DNA of 64,000 bases, taken from assembly GCF_014698795.1 (NCBI RefSeq), contig NZ_JACJTR010000019.1, positions 62,001-126,000 of the forward strand. Reading direction: 5' to 3'. Positions 7,900 to 16,691 of the stretch are shown here, piece by piece; the stretch's first letter is position 1, and each line of letters opens with the position of its first letter. The notes below the pieces were generated by a model. It was given only the letters and a program-made list of their open reading frames with translations, did not search any database and was not told the origin of the DNA. The position numbers and the translations under genes were made by a program. This DNA comes from Nostoc sp. FACHB-892 (lineage in GTDB: Bacteria; Cyanobacteriota; Cyanobacteriia; Cyanobacteriales; Nostocaceae).

Positions 7900-8568
7900 A
7901 TGAATATCAAACTTGCTAAATCAAGTCTCTTGGTACTCTGCCTGATATGCGCTACCACCATAACTCTGCTATTTGGAAGTATGCCTGCGAACTCTCATGA
8001 ATCTCCCTCACAACCTAGTAGCGCGTCAACTTCTAATTTAATAAGGAATTCTATACAAGAGTGGAAAGGTTTAATCGAACCCTTTTTAGTCCTGACACCT
8101 GAATCACCGTTGCCAGGGCTGTACCCTGGCACAATACTACCAGGAATACGTTTCCCAGATTTGGGGCAAGAACATGTGGAAGTAGGTACTTCAATCAGTT
8201 ATAACTCAAATCCACCAACCTCCGGGACGCACTACCCGTACCCAGCAGCATGGGGCATATACAAAGATCCACCCGCCGATGGGTTTTTAGTACATAATTT
8301 GGAGCATGGTGGGGTGATTATTAGCTACAATCCGAAGCGAATTAAAGATCAAGAATTGTCCCAACTACGGCAGCAGGTGCGATCTTTGAGCAACTTTAAC
8401 GGACGTATTATCCTAACACCACGGTTGAATCTCGACACAGCAATTGCACTCACTGCCTGGAATTACTTGCAGGAGCTTGACCGTTACAACTCTACAGCAA
8501 TAAAGGTCTTTTATGATACGCATATTGCTCGCGGCCCTGAATGCCAACAAGGGCTATGTCCTACCTAA
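7900..8568 (+). CDS. DUF3105 family exported protein
   Basis: 222 residues from the ATG at 7900; a TTG 45 bp upstream would only extend the cytoplasmic end. A signal sequence or membrane anchor is clear (KSSLLVLCLICATTITLLFGSMPANS). The conserved DUF3105 block follows: SYNSNPPTSGTHYPYPAAWGIY, then VHNLEHGGVIISYNP, and near the end NYLQELDRY. The repeated His residues in SGTHY and HNLEHGG suggest a metal site, but no activity is established for the family as far as I know. A purine-rich GAAGAGGG stretch precedes the start. The gene is monocistronic. Confidence 0.75.
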   Translation: MNIKLAKSSLLVLCLICATTITLLFGSMPANSHESPSQPSSASTSNLIRNSIQEWKGLIEPFLVLTPESPLPGLYPGTILPGIRFPDLGQEHVEVGTSISYNSNPPTSGTHYPYPAAWGIYKDPPADGFLVHNLEHGGVIISYNPKRIKDQELSQLRQQVRSLSNFNGRIILTPRLNLDTAIALTAWNYLQELDRYNSTAIKVFYDTHIARGPECQQGLCPT

Positions 8569-8604
8569 TGCTTTATTGCATGAATAAGGAAATAGACAGT
8601 ACGC

Positions 8605-8633
8605 AGCTATGCCGCAGGCTCTGCGGCATAGCT
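8605..8633. repeat. Perfect 12-bp hairpin after the DUF3105 gene
   Basis: AGCTATGCCGCA (8605-8616) pairs exactly with TGCGGCATAGCT (8622-8633) around the loop GGCTC. It lies 37 bp after the stop codon and could stop or protect the transcript, but it lacks a T run and may be a dispersed palindrome. Confidence 0.7.
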
Positions 8634-8727
8634 ATGCTTCGGGCAAAGCCTCTCATAGAAAAAGCTTTACACTGCGCTATCAGCTTTTTCGGTCAGAATT
8701 CAGAATTCATTCTGACGACTGACGCCT

Positions 8728-9111
8728 CTATATCTGCTTTGATAAATGTTGCTTTACCACATCTAAGCGTGAACAATTCCAATAATCGACATGAGAGACA
8801 ATCAAGCCATCAGAGTTAAGACCTAATTCACTCCAACCAGGAATAGAAATCCGTGGCTTCCAAGGAAGAGGAGTATTCCAACTGAGTGTCCACTCAGTTT
8901 TTATTGTGTCTCCTAAACGTTGAATATTATGTAAGTCCATCTTGGGATCTAAAAACCAAGTTTGGATGAAATTAATCATTTTTTTGTAACGTTTAACGCC
9001 ATGAAATTTATTTAGTGGGTCTTGAAAATAAACGTCTGGGGCGTAAATGCTGTAAGTTTGATTTTCTGGGAATCTTTGATAGTCTTCTTTGAGGATTTCA
9101 ATGATATCCAT
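8728..9111 (-). CDS. DUF2358 family protein (NTF2-like fold)
   Basis: 127 residues, soluble, no signal. The N-terminus MDIIEILKEDYQRFPENQTYSIYAPDVYFQDPLNKFHGVKRYKKMI is the pattern shared by DUF2358 proteins of cyanobacteria and plastids, and the later W-rich strands (IKTEWTLSWNTPLPWKPRISIPGWSEL) fit a cone-shaped NTF2-like sheet. The family probably binds a small hydrophobic ligand; no reaction is known to me. The start at 9111 gives the full expected length. It is monocistronic, and its 3' end faces the DUF3105 gene. Confidence 0.7.
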   Translation of the reverse strand: MDIIEILKEDYQRFPENQTYSIYAPDVYFQDPLNKFHGVKRYKKMINFIQTWFLDPKMDLHNIQRLGDTIKTEWTLSWNTPLPWKPRISIPGWSELGLNSDGLIVSHVDYWNCSRLDVVKQHLSKQI

Positions 9112-9185
9112 GTGAATAAATATATGTGTAAATTACTTTAATATGTAAACTGGGTGCGGATCACAATTCCTATTAAAAATTGAAA

Positions 9186-9770
9186 TCAACCTTCATTCCA
9201 TAATTTTTCTAACTGACGCCGCCAAGCAGCTAAAACTTCTTCTCGCGCTTCTGAGGTCTGGTTTATTTCACCCAATAATCCTTCGGCGTAAAAGCGTTCC
9301 AAGCTTTGCATAGTAGCTTGCAGAGATTGTCCTTGCTGCTTTGCTGCTTGAATAATTTGCCGGATACGACTTTCGATTAGTCGATTAAAGACATTATCTA
9401 ATCCAGCCTCATGGAGAGATACAAGTCGATTAATTGCATTGGACAAATCTGCACTCACTAAACTGTCAGTGTTATGTTGAAATACTCCCCAAATTACCCC
9501 TTCATACAAAGCGTAACGTACTTCTTGAGTTTCATCAAAGTTGGCTTCTAGGAACTGTCCTAAAAATGGTTGGGCTTCTTGGATAGGCACAATAGGCAGT
9601 AAAACTCTCAGCCAAGTATTATCTTCAGAAAGCAGCACCAACAGCCGAAAAGTAGAAGTATCTATTTGCCAAGATCCAGGAGCGATCTCTACGATGGGCT
9701 GCGCCAAAGCATCAACAGCCGATGTGCCAAATAATTCTGTTAGCGTACTTGCAATTTCTTCAGGTGTCAT
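9186..9770 (-). CDS. Conserved cyanobacterial protein of unknown function
   Basis: 194 residues, acidic, without signal peptide or membrane segments. The N-terminal half (PGSWQIDTSTFRLLVLLSEDNTWLRVLLPIVPIQEAQPFLGQFLEANFDETQEVRYALYEGVIWGVFQHN) alternates strands and helices in a manner reminiscent of YbjN or secretion-chaperone folds. The C-terminal half is helical (NAINRLVSLHEAGLDNVFNRLIESRIRQIIQAAKQQGQ and on). I do not recognise a named family. The ATG at 9770 begins MTPEEIASTLTELFG, a plausible helical start. It shares the minus strand with the DUF2358 gene but 74 bp separate them, so an operon is possible. Confidence 0.65.
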   Translation of the reverse strand: MTPEEIASTLTELFGTSAVDALAQPIVEIAPGSWQIDTSTFRLLVLLSEDNTWLRVLLPIVPIQEAQPFLGQFLEANFDETQEVRYALYEGVIWGVFQHNTDSLVSADLSNAINRLVSLHEAGLDNVFNRLIESRIRQIIQAAKQQGQSLQATMQSLERFYAEGLLGEINQTSEAREEVLAAWRRQLEKLWNEG

Positions 9771-10057
9771 AAGTTTTTGTTAGCTATAGCCTCTAGATTA
9801 GCGCAGAGATGCATCACCTTATACCAATTCGTAATTCTTAGTTCGTAATTCGTAATCAAGAAAGTCCTACTTAGCCTGGGTTTCAAGGTTTATATCTGTT
9901 TCATTATTTTCGTGAAATGGTATTATTCATTAAAACGCTGTGCTGCTTGCTGGACAACTTCCATCGGTAAAGATTTCAATTATTCTAAAGACGTAGTGGG
10001 GGCGCACAGCTAGGTGTACGCCCCCACAAATGAATGTATTCCACTGAATTGAAATAT

Positions 10058-10738
10058 CTAAATTATCGAATTGCTCAAAAACACAATACCGATCGCACAG
10101 AAAGCAAAGCCAGTAATACTAATTTTCCAGGGTAAAATTCGGTTTATTTCTCCCATACCCATTGCACTACCAATTTCTCTGGCACTCATGGCAACTGTAA
10201 ACAGAGTTAAGGTAATGCCTAGTATATAGGCAATTAATGGCATCGTTCCTGCCCCAATAATAGATTGAGCATCGGCGTAACCCTGAAATAAACCAGCACT
10301 AACGCCTACTAAAGCCAGTACTATAAAGTTTGGTTGATTTGGCAGCATCAGCATAGTACCAAAAACAATGGTAGAAATGGCGATGGCTATTTCTGTGCCT
10401 GGTAAATTTAGCTGAAATGAATGAATTACAATCCCCAAGATTGCTGCTAAGACAAAACATCCAGCGATCGCAGCACCACGAACAAACACAGATGAGAGTA
10501 AGCCAATAGCAATAATACCAACTAAACAATCTAACCCAATTACTGGATCTGCTAGCCCCCAAATAAAGCCTTCCCAGCAGTTAGAGATGGTATGATCAAC
10601 CGATGTTCCACTCAATGAACTCAGTAAGCTAATTAAAATTAGAACTGCGATCGCTCCAATATGGCGATGCATTAACTTCAAGGTATAAAATTCCCCCCAA
10701 GCACGGGATTGTGATAATTTAGTTTTGAACATTACCAT
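10058..10738 (-). CDS. Divergent HupE/UreJ-like membrane protein lacking metal ligands
   Basis: 226 residues with about six to seven membrane helices, an order that follows the HupE/UreJ nickel/cobalt permeases. Family proteins carry HX5DH in the first core helix and FHGxAHGxE later, and these residues are needed for transport in HupE. Here the first motif reads DPVIGLDC (residues 64-71: His to Asp64, Asp70 kept, His to Cys71), and the second reads FQGYADAQS (151-159: both His replaced by Gln152 and Asp156, Glu by Ser159). The neighbouring SIIGAGTMPLIAYILGITLT still resembles the family. It is therefore a homologue unlikely to carry nickel or cobalt. No urease or hydrogenase gene is nearby. 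Confidence 0.68.
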   Translation of the reverse strand: MVMFKTKLSQSRAWGEFYTLKLMHRHIGAIAVLILISLLSSLSGTSVDHTISNCWEGFIWGLADPVIGLDCLVGIIAIGLLSSVFVRGAAIAGCFVLAAILGIVIHSFQLNLPGTEIAIAISTIVFGTMLMLPNQPNFIVLALVGVSAGLFQGYADAQSIIGAGTMPLIAYILGITLTLFTVAMSAREIGSAMGMGEINRILPWKISITGFAFCAIGIVFLSNSII

Positions 10739-10782
10739 CTGCCAAATTAGTTTTTTCGGTAATTTATACTACCCATAGACAC

Positions 10783-10810
10783 AAAAAAACTAACGTAATT
10801 ACCACGTTAG
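10783..10810 (-). terminator. Intrinsic terminator on the minus strand
   Basis: Read on the minus strand, CTAACGT, a 7-nt loop and ACGTTAG are followed at once by seven T (the A run at 10,783-10,789). It lies about 155 bp downstream of the minus-strand SGNH gene and about 45 bp upstream of the HupE-like gene, so it separates their transcripts. Confidence 0.7.
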
Positions 10811-10964
10811 ATTACACTAGCTTCATCAAGTTATGTAAAGCTACAGTTATTGCAAACCTTTTCTCTGATAATAAGCTGCGTAGTCTCTCTATAAGTTGCC
10901 CGTCGCAGACATCGCCGCCAAAATACTTTATCCAACTTCTTTGAAACTATGCAAAAGGCTGTCC

Positions 10965-11765
10965 TTATATCTTTCTGAAGATGTCTTCAACCAAATTTTG
11001 AATTATTTCAGCATCTGTTTCACTTAAACTTTCCAATTCAACTGTGTTGCCTTCTTCTGGGGTATTAAATTGACTACTGTATATACGACGACTCAACCCT
11101 ATCAAACTTCCTTTATAAAATGTTTTATAAAATACACATGCTGCTAAATATGAGCCAATAGGGCTAGGGTGGCTTTGATCTGGATTATAAAGGTTGAATT
11201 TCGGATTTGCTTCCTGAACTTTTTGCCAAACTATTCCAACAAGCGCAACTTTGGCTTTCAGTTTTTTAGCAATTGCCATGTATGAATCGGTCAATATCTG
11301 TTGCGTTTCTGGTTGATTTTGCTTTGCCCAAGTCAAGTAGAAAACTGTTTGGGAATTCACTCGTTTGATTTCGGTATCAAACAGACTAGCGTACTTGTAC
11401 ATTTCCTTGGGATTGGTAATCGGTAAGGTACTTTGCTCTTGGAGTACTACGTAGTCCCATTGTTTCGCTCTCAATAGCCTGAGTGCTTTACCACGTTTCC
11501 AATGGCTTTTGAGGGTAGCTCCACCGACCACAACCATTTCAGTTTCGAGCGTTCTAGTTTCTTTTGCCGACTCAGCCAACTGTTGTGTTAACCAAGGAAG
11601 ATTATTGACATAGATATAGCTGTTGCCAATAAATAAAACTCTGATTGTTTGCTGTTCATTTCCTTGAAAGGAATTTGCCTCAATCGGCTTCTTTTTTAGC
11701 CAAAACAAAGCAATCATCAAAAAGAGGAATAAAGATATGTATAGTATTTCTGTGTTTATCATCAT
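10965..11765 (-). CDS. Membrane-anchored SGNH/GDSL-type hydrolase
   Basis: 266 residues. The N-terminus has a hydrophobic anchor (ILYISLFLFLMIALFWL) followed by KKK, so the catalytic domain is probably tethered outside the cytoplasm or facing it. Block I is IRVLFIGNSYIYVNNLP with GNS in place of GDS, and block V is YNPDQSHPSPIGSYLAA with the Asp-x-x-His pair (DQSH). VVLQEQST is the middle block. The substrate is unknown. It is unrelated in detail to the SGNH protein at 491. It is followed by its own minus-strand terminator and preceded by an AT-rich leader. Confidence 0.75.
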   Translation of the reverse strand: MMINTEILYISLFLFLMIALFWLKKKPIEANSFQGNEQQTIRVLFIGNSYIYVNNLPWLTQQLAESAKETRTLETEMVVVGGATLKSHWKRGKALRLLRAKQWDYVVLQEQSTLPITNPKEMYKYASLFDTEIKRVNSQTVFYLTWAKQNQPETQQILTDSYMAIAKKLKAKVALVGIVWQKVQEANPKFNLYNPDQSHPSPIGSYLAACVFYKTFYKGSLIGLSRRIYSSQFNTPEEGNTVELESLSETDAEIIQNLVEDIFRKI

Positions 11766-11951
11766 CCCTGGAATTTTGGCAGTATAACTTATTATTAGTG
11801 GACAGGCTTTTTTAAAAAATAATTCTGAGTTTTATAAATTTGTATAGGTTAAATAAAGCAAAAATTTTACCTAAATACTTCTCTGTAATTACCAAAATGG
11901 TAGTGTTTTAGATTGCTTGTTTTAAGTCTTGATGAATAAACCAAATTATCA

Positions 11952-13262
11952 TCAAACAGATTTTATCCGAATCGGAATCTGGATGATGAACTCTGTGCCT
12001 TGAAGCGGTGTAGAAACACACTTGAGTTGACCACCATGCTTGTTGATAATTTGGTAGCTAATCGACATCCCTAGACCTGTACCTGAACCAACAGGTTTAG
12101 TTGTAAAAAATGGGTCAAAAACTTTTTGCTTTACTGCTTCTGTCATACCACAACCATTATCAGCAATCCGAATCATCACTTGATTGCTGTCTAAAACCTC
12201 AGTACGAATTCGAATCTGGGGATTATTAGCTTTAGTGATAAGTTGTTGGTTGCCAGTTATTTTGGCATTATCCACTAACAACTGACAACCAATTACTGAT
12301 TCTATCAAAGTATCAATAGAATTATTCAAAATATTCATAAATACTTGATTGAGTTGCCCAGGATAGCACTCGACTTTAGGTAACTTGCCGTATTCTTTTA
12401 TAATTTGAATATCTGGATAATTGATTTTGGCTTCTAAGCGATTTTGCAAAATCAAGAGAGTGCTATCAAGACCATCGTGGATATCAACTTCTTTTTTGTC
12501 TGCTTCATCTAGCCGCGAGAAGTTACGCAAGGATAACACTAGCTTGGAAATGCGCCCGGCTCCCATTTTCATGGAAGATAAGATTTTCGGTACGTCTTCT
12601 TTAATAAAATCAAGGTCAATTTCTTCAATAAAAGCTTGAATTTCTGATATTAAATGACGATCGTATTTTTGAAAAAGCGTAATTAAATTGAGTAAATTTT
12701 TAGTATATTCATCGATAATAACAATATTAGCGTCAATAAAATTCACAGGATTATTAATTTCATGGGCAATACCTCCAACTAATTGCCCTAATGAAGACAT
12801 TTTTTCAGTTTGAATCAGTTGAGCTTGCGTACTTTCAAGTTCCTTTAAGGTTAGTTTCAGTTGGCAGTTAGCTGCTTCTAATTGTGCCGGACTTGGCAAA
12901 GCCAGAGCCTGGGGAATGATGGGTAACAGTGCGATCGCTGTATATAGTGAGATAATAGCCGTAATAAATTTGATGAAAGTGGACAGCCAGTAAGTTGGAT
13001 GCCAAAGCGTCCATACATCCATCACATGGGTTGTGCCACAAGAGATGATAAAAGCTCCAAATAATAAAAGTATCCATTTAAAAGGGAAATCCTTTCGCTT
13101 GTGGACAAAGTAAACAAGGGCGATAGGAATAGAATAATACACCAAAGCAATTACAGAATCTGAGATGATGTTTAGCCACACTAAACTTGGTTTCCAGAGG
13201 TAACAATGTCCATGTGGAATAAATGAGCTATCAGTCAAAAAATTTTGCAAAAATTCCAGCAT
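11952..13262 (-). CDS. Histidine kinase with ethylene-receptor-type sensor domain
   Basis: 436 residues. Three membrane helices occupy about 28-120 and match the ethylene-binding domain of plant ETR1 and cyanobacterial Etr1. With a constant offset of ten, every residue known to matter in ETR1 is present: Asp35, Tyr42, Ile45, Pro46, Ile72, Cys75 and His79 (ETR1 Asp25, Tyr32, Ile35, Pro36, Ile62, Cys65, His69); the Cys and His bind Cu(I). A coiled linker (about 125-155) leads directly to the kinase H box with His167 (GGIAHEINNPVNF), then N (MNILNNSID), G1 (DNGCGM) and G2 (GSGTGLGMSI) boxes. There is no PAS or GAF domain and no adjacent response regulator, so the partner is elsewhere. Confidence 0.88.
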   Translation of the reverse strand: MLEFLQNFLTDSSFIPHGHCYLWKPSLVWLNIISDSVIALVYYSIPIALVYFVHKRKDFPFKWILLLFGAFIISCGTTHVMDVWTLWHPTYWLSTFIKFITAIISLYTAIALLPIIPQALALPSPAQLEAANCQLKLTLKELESTQAQLIQTEKMSSLGQLVGGIAHEINNPVNFIDANIVIIDEYTKNLLNLITLFQKYDRHLISEIQAFIEEIDLDFIKEDVPKILSSMKMGAGRISKLVLSLRNFSRLDEADKKEVDIHDGLDSTLLILQNRLEAKINYPDIQIIKEYGKLPKVECYPGQLNQVFMNILNNSIDTLIESVIGCQLLVDNAKITGNQQLITKANNPQIRIRTEVLDSNQVMIRIADNGCGMTEAVKQKVFDPFFTTKPVGSGTGLGMSISYQIINKHGGQLKCVSTPLQGTEFIIQIPIRIKSV

Positions 13263-13442
13263 ATATTATCAAAGGGGATGATTTGTCAAGTGTCAAATGA
13301 CAAATTATACACGCTGGAGAAAAAATTGTCCTTAATATTAAATGTGGTACTAGTACAGCACGGCGTAAATAAGTAGACCATTGAAAAGTCTTAAACAGCT
13401 TATTCCATAATACTTTTGACTTTTGACTTCCGCCTTGCGATA

Positions 13443-15194
13443 CTAGTGCAATAATTCTTCAACCTGATGCTGGCTCCACAAAGTTCTGTATAGACCCTGT
13501 TGTTGCACCAGTTCTAAGTGATTGCCTATCTGAACAATTTTTCCTTTTTCCATCACAAAAATTCGGTTAGCAGCTGCGGCCGCTGATAATTGGTGAGTAA
13601 TGAAAATTACTGTTTTGCGTACACTACCACCAGAGAGATTTCTGAGGATTTGCGTGGCTGTTTGATTATCTACACTAGAGAGGGCATCATCCAAAATTAA
13701 TACTGGAGCATTGACCAGCATTGCCCTAGCTAAGGCAGTACGTTGTCGTTGACCGCCAGAAAGCGTAATACCGCGTTCACCAACAAGAGTCTCATATTGC
13801 TGGGGAAAATTATTAATTTCTGATTCAATTTGGGCAAGTTTAGCAACAGATTCTATCTGCTCTTGTTCGCTAATTGGGTCACCGTAACGGATGTTATTTT
13901 TGATTGTAGTACTAAATAAAAAGCTATCTTGAGGAACGTAGGCGATCGCACCTCGCAAATCTCCCAAAGCTATCTTAGTAATATCCACCCCATCTAAAAA
14001 CAATTGTTCTGATTCAATATCCAATAAGCGCGGCAAAGCATTTGCCAAAGTGGATTTTCCCGAACCAATTGCCCCAACAATGGCCACGGTTTCTCCCGGA
14101 GCAATGGTAAAGTTAACATTTTCTAGAGATGGAGCCGTGGAACCAGGGTAAGTATAGGTGAGATTTTTAGCTGTCACTTCTCCTTTAAGTTCAGCCACTG
14201 GTAGATGTATGGCATCGGCTTTATCTTGGATTTTCGGTGTAACAGAGAGAATAGATTCAAGCCGATCAATACTAACTTCACCCCGTTGGTAAGCCGTAAT
14301 TGTGAATCCTAAAATGGCTGTGGGGAAAACTAGACGCTCTACATAAATTAACAATGCTAAAAAGTCGCCAACCTGAAGTGTCCCAGAGGACATCCGCGCC
14401 GCTCCTAGCCAGATGATTACCAGCGAGCTGATATTGGCTAGCCCGCCAATTAGCGGAAATAGTGTATTTCGGATTTTTGCTAGTTCCAGGTTAGCAGTCA
14501 ATAGCTGCTGATTTTTCTTGGCGAAAGCTCGACGCTCATTTGCTTCTTGGGCATAGATTTTAATTAAGGCAATGCCACTGATATCCTCTTGGATGAGTTC
14601 GCTGATATCAGAGAGCTGCTCTTGGACTGCTGCTTGTTGTTTGCGTAAGCGATCGCTAAACAGACTCACTAACAAGAGCATAAAAGGATACACTGCCAGA
14701 GAGGCTAGTGTCAGATCCACACTAATCGCCAGCATTACTGGCAACGTCAAAGTGTAGGCAAACACCGTATTTGCCAAACTCAAGACTGCAAAACCTAACA
14801 ATCGCTTGATATTGTCCACATCACTGGTAGCCCGATTAATCAAATCGCCAGCAGTATTACTAGCAAAATAAGCTGGCTCCAGCTTGAGTAAATGTTCAAA
14901 AATCCGTTGTTTCAGGTCAAATTCCACCTGACGCCCCACCCCAAACAGCCAAATGCGGGATGCCATCCGCATTAGCCACATTGCCGAACTGAGCAAAACA
15001 ATAATTACTACGTAATGTAGTATTTCATCCCAGTTGAAGGTTGTCGACAGTTTATCAACACCACCACGAATCAACCAAGGGATATAAACGCCCAATGCAT
15101 TGACAGAAAACAAAGCGAGAATCCCTAAGGATGCCTCTCGCCAATGGGGTCGTAGGTAAGCACTGAGTTTAGCGATTCGTCGAGATTTTGCCAT
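13443..15194 (-). CDS. ABC exporter half-transporter (MsbA/YheI type)
   Basis: 583 residues with the exporter layout of one transmembrane domain of about six helices (1-320) fused to an ATPase. Walker A is GAIGSGKST (374-382), the signature is LSGGQRQR (from 478), and Walker B ends LILDDAL, where the usual catalytic Glu is Asp. In heterodimeric exporters this change marks the inactive site, so a partner half-transporter encoded elsewhere is possible. The substrate is unknown; related proteins export lipids or drugs. It starts with ATG at 15,194 and no operon partner is seen on the minus strand within 250 bp. Confidence 0.85.
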   Translation of the reverse strand: MAKSRRIAKLSAYLRPHWREASLGILALFSVNALGVYIPWLIRGGVDKLSTTFNWDEILHYVVIIVLLSSAMWLMRMASRIWLFGVGRQVEFDLKQRIFEHLLKLEPAYFASNTAGDLINRATSDVDNIKRLLGFAVLSLANTVFAYTLTLPVMLAISVDLTLASLAVYPFMLLLVSLFSDRLRKQQAAVQEQLSDISELIQEDISGIALIKIYAQEANERRAFAKKNQQLLTANLELAKIRNTLFPLIGGLANISSLVIIWLGAARMSSGTLQVGDFLALLIYVERLVFPTAILGFTITAYQRGEVSIDRLESILSVTPKIQDKADAIHLPVAELKGEVTAKNLTYTYPGSTAPSLENVNFTIAPGETVAIVGAIGSGKSTLANALPRLLDIESEQLFLDGVDITKIALGDLRGAIAYVPQDSFLFSTTIKNNIRYGDPISEQEQIESVAKLAQIESEINNFPQQYETLVGERGITLSGGQRQRTALARAMLVNAPVLILDDALSSVDNQTATQILRNLSGGSVRKTVIFITHQLSAAAAANRIFVMEKGKIVQIGNHLELVQQQGLYRTLWSQHQVEELLH

Positions 15195-15624
15195 TAAAGC
15201 AATTTTGCTACTTTATCATCCTAGATTAACTGCTAGTCGAAGCAGACAGCTATGTAGAGGGAATATCACTTGTAAATTAGCAAGAAACAATTCAGAAGTC
15301 AGGAGCCAGAATTCAGTATTTAATTCTATGGGACTGCCGTTAGCAGAGCGCTAGCTACGAACGAGCGTCACTTGTTCGCTCTTAGCTTTCTTGCAGGGTA
15401 GATGAATAAACGGGTTTAAGTCCCTCACTAAATTTTCCCACTAAATTTAAAATTTGGTGGTCTTCCCTACGGGATGCTATGCCAACAATCAGTGGCGGGT
15501 TAAATATCTCCCACTGATAGCGCAGCGTTAACTAGTCAGACGCTTCTACATCGCTAACGCAACGCTCACGAGCGTCTTGCATTCTGTATTCAGAATTCTG
15601 AATTCTGACTTCTCTTTTAGTTTT
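15195..15624. repeat. Intergenic region holding a possible repeat element
   Basis: The segment 15,291-15,613 is bounded by imperfect inverted ends rich in GAATTC and CAGAATTCTG heptads, with GAAGTCAGGAGCCAGAATTC on the left and a related inverse on the right. Inside is a hairpin with ATCAGTGG (15,488-15,495) against CCACTGAT (15,511-15,518). There is no open frame of note. It may be a decayed non-autonomous element, but I cannot fix its borders. Confidence 0.4.
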
Positions 15625-16278
15625 TTACCGCTGAACACGCATGAACCTATAAACTTCAGCGAGATAACTTTCCCAAGTTCTTGTTGTCAATAGTAACGTT
15701 TCCGCATTCGGTACAAAGTCTTCAAGTCTTAAACCGCGTGTGCGAATATCTTGAGGATTTCCTTGTAATAGGTAGGGAGGCACTTTCAAATTATAAGAAA
15801 GAATGCCACCCCCCGTAACATCTGAGATGTTCGCTGCGGTGGTTTGTTGCCCTAATGCCACTAGTGTCCCAGATGTTGGTGTAGCAGTTGCTACATAAGT
15901 TTCACCTGTCATTGCTAGAGGTGCCCTATAAAGGAAATAGGCGACTGCTGGTGTACTTGCTAACAGCAAAATCGTCAGTGCCCAACCTATCAAGTATCCT
16001 CCTGGTTTGTCTATTCCGCCTCCTTTGATTCTCTGAGCTGCAAAAATCATCATTAAAACAGAGGCTCCTAGAGGTCTGAGTGGAAAAGACAGCATCCTCC
16101 ATAACGATGCCACAGCTGGTTCATTGGGGTTAAGAAATGATAGGGCTACGATTACCAAGATAACGACTAGGATTAATCGCCCTACAAAACTTCCAGAGGG
16201 ATAAAATCGCTGGAACAGAGAATATACGATAGTGCCAATCAGCAGCCACAGCAGTACTCGGCTTAATAATAGAAACAT
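15625..16278 (-). CDS. Membrane protein of unknown function
   Basis: 217 residues. Three to four membrane helices lie in the first 120 residues (LLSRVLLWLLIGTIVYSLF, LILVVILVIVALSFL, a weaker segment near LGASVLMMIFAAQ, and LIGWALTILLLASTPAVAYFL), followed by a soluble part of about 95 residues ending PNAETLLLTTRTWESYLAEVYRFMRVQR. The topology resembles the front part of cyanobacterial YdcF/ElyC-like proteins, whose DUF218 domain would follow; if so this one is truncated. That link is tentative and I do not recognise the family with confidence. No operon partner. Confidence 0.55.
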   Translation of the reverse strand: MFLLLSRVLLWLLIGTIVYSLFQRFYPSGSFVGRLILVVILVIVALSFLNPNEPAVASLWRMLSFPLRPLGASVLMMIFAAQRIKGGGIDKPGGYLIGWALTILLLASTPAVAYFLYRAPLAMTGETYVATATPTSGTLVALGQQTTAANISDVTGGGILSYNLKVPPYLLQGNPQDIRTRGLRLEDFVPNAETLLLTTRTWESYLAEVYRFMRVQR

Positions 16279-16325
16279 AGATTAACTCTCAAATTTTCTG
16301 GTGCAGTGAGCCAATGTGGTGGTAA

Positions 16326-16401
16326 GACAGTTCTCCTTGCTTAGGATTTCCGCGCCACTTCTCTTGTTTAGAGAAAAAGTGGCTCCCCAAGAGGAACTGT
16401 C
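16326..16401. repeat. Nested palindrome
   Basis: Outer arms GACAGTTC (16,326-16,333) and GAACTGTC (16,394-16,401) enclose inner arms GCCACTT (16,354-16,360) and AAGTGGC (16,377-16,383). The structure could fold into a branched hairpin in DNA or RNA. It lies in the 413-bp gap upstream of galE, which otherwise shows no gene. Confidence 0.6.
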
Positions 16402-16691
16402 GTGCATGGTTTCCCTGCATAAAACAACTAGCGACTTCTTAGCTTTAGCGACGCTAGGAGCGTCACCCGTAAGAGTCAACCTAGAGGTTTCGGGAAATGA
16501 ATTTATTTTATTGTCAAATTGTAATCGCACTGTTTGACTTAAAATACCTCAAACCTCACACCCAAAGACTACCGTCGTAGTGATTTTAGTGCAATTTTTT
16601 GCCCCTGCGTCTATTATTTATATTTTTCCAGCAGAGTAATGTAGCACCAGTAAACTAAATTAATTGAGTAATCCACTCAAAAGGAAAAACT

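Noticed and set aside
8541..8819. 92-codon frame after the DUF3105 gene
   Set aside because: It overlaps the end of that gene, runs through a perfect palindrome and into the opposite strand of the DUF2358 gene.
16282..16530. 82-codon minus-strand frame beside the membrane protein gene
   Set aside because: It is largely made of the nested palindrome and has no family resemblance.
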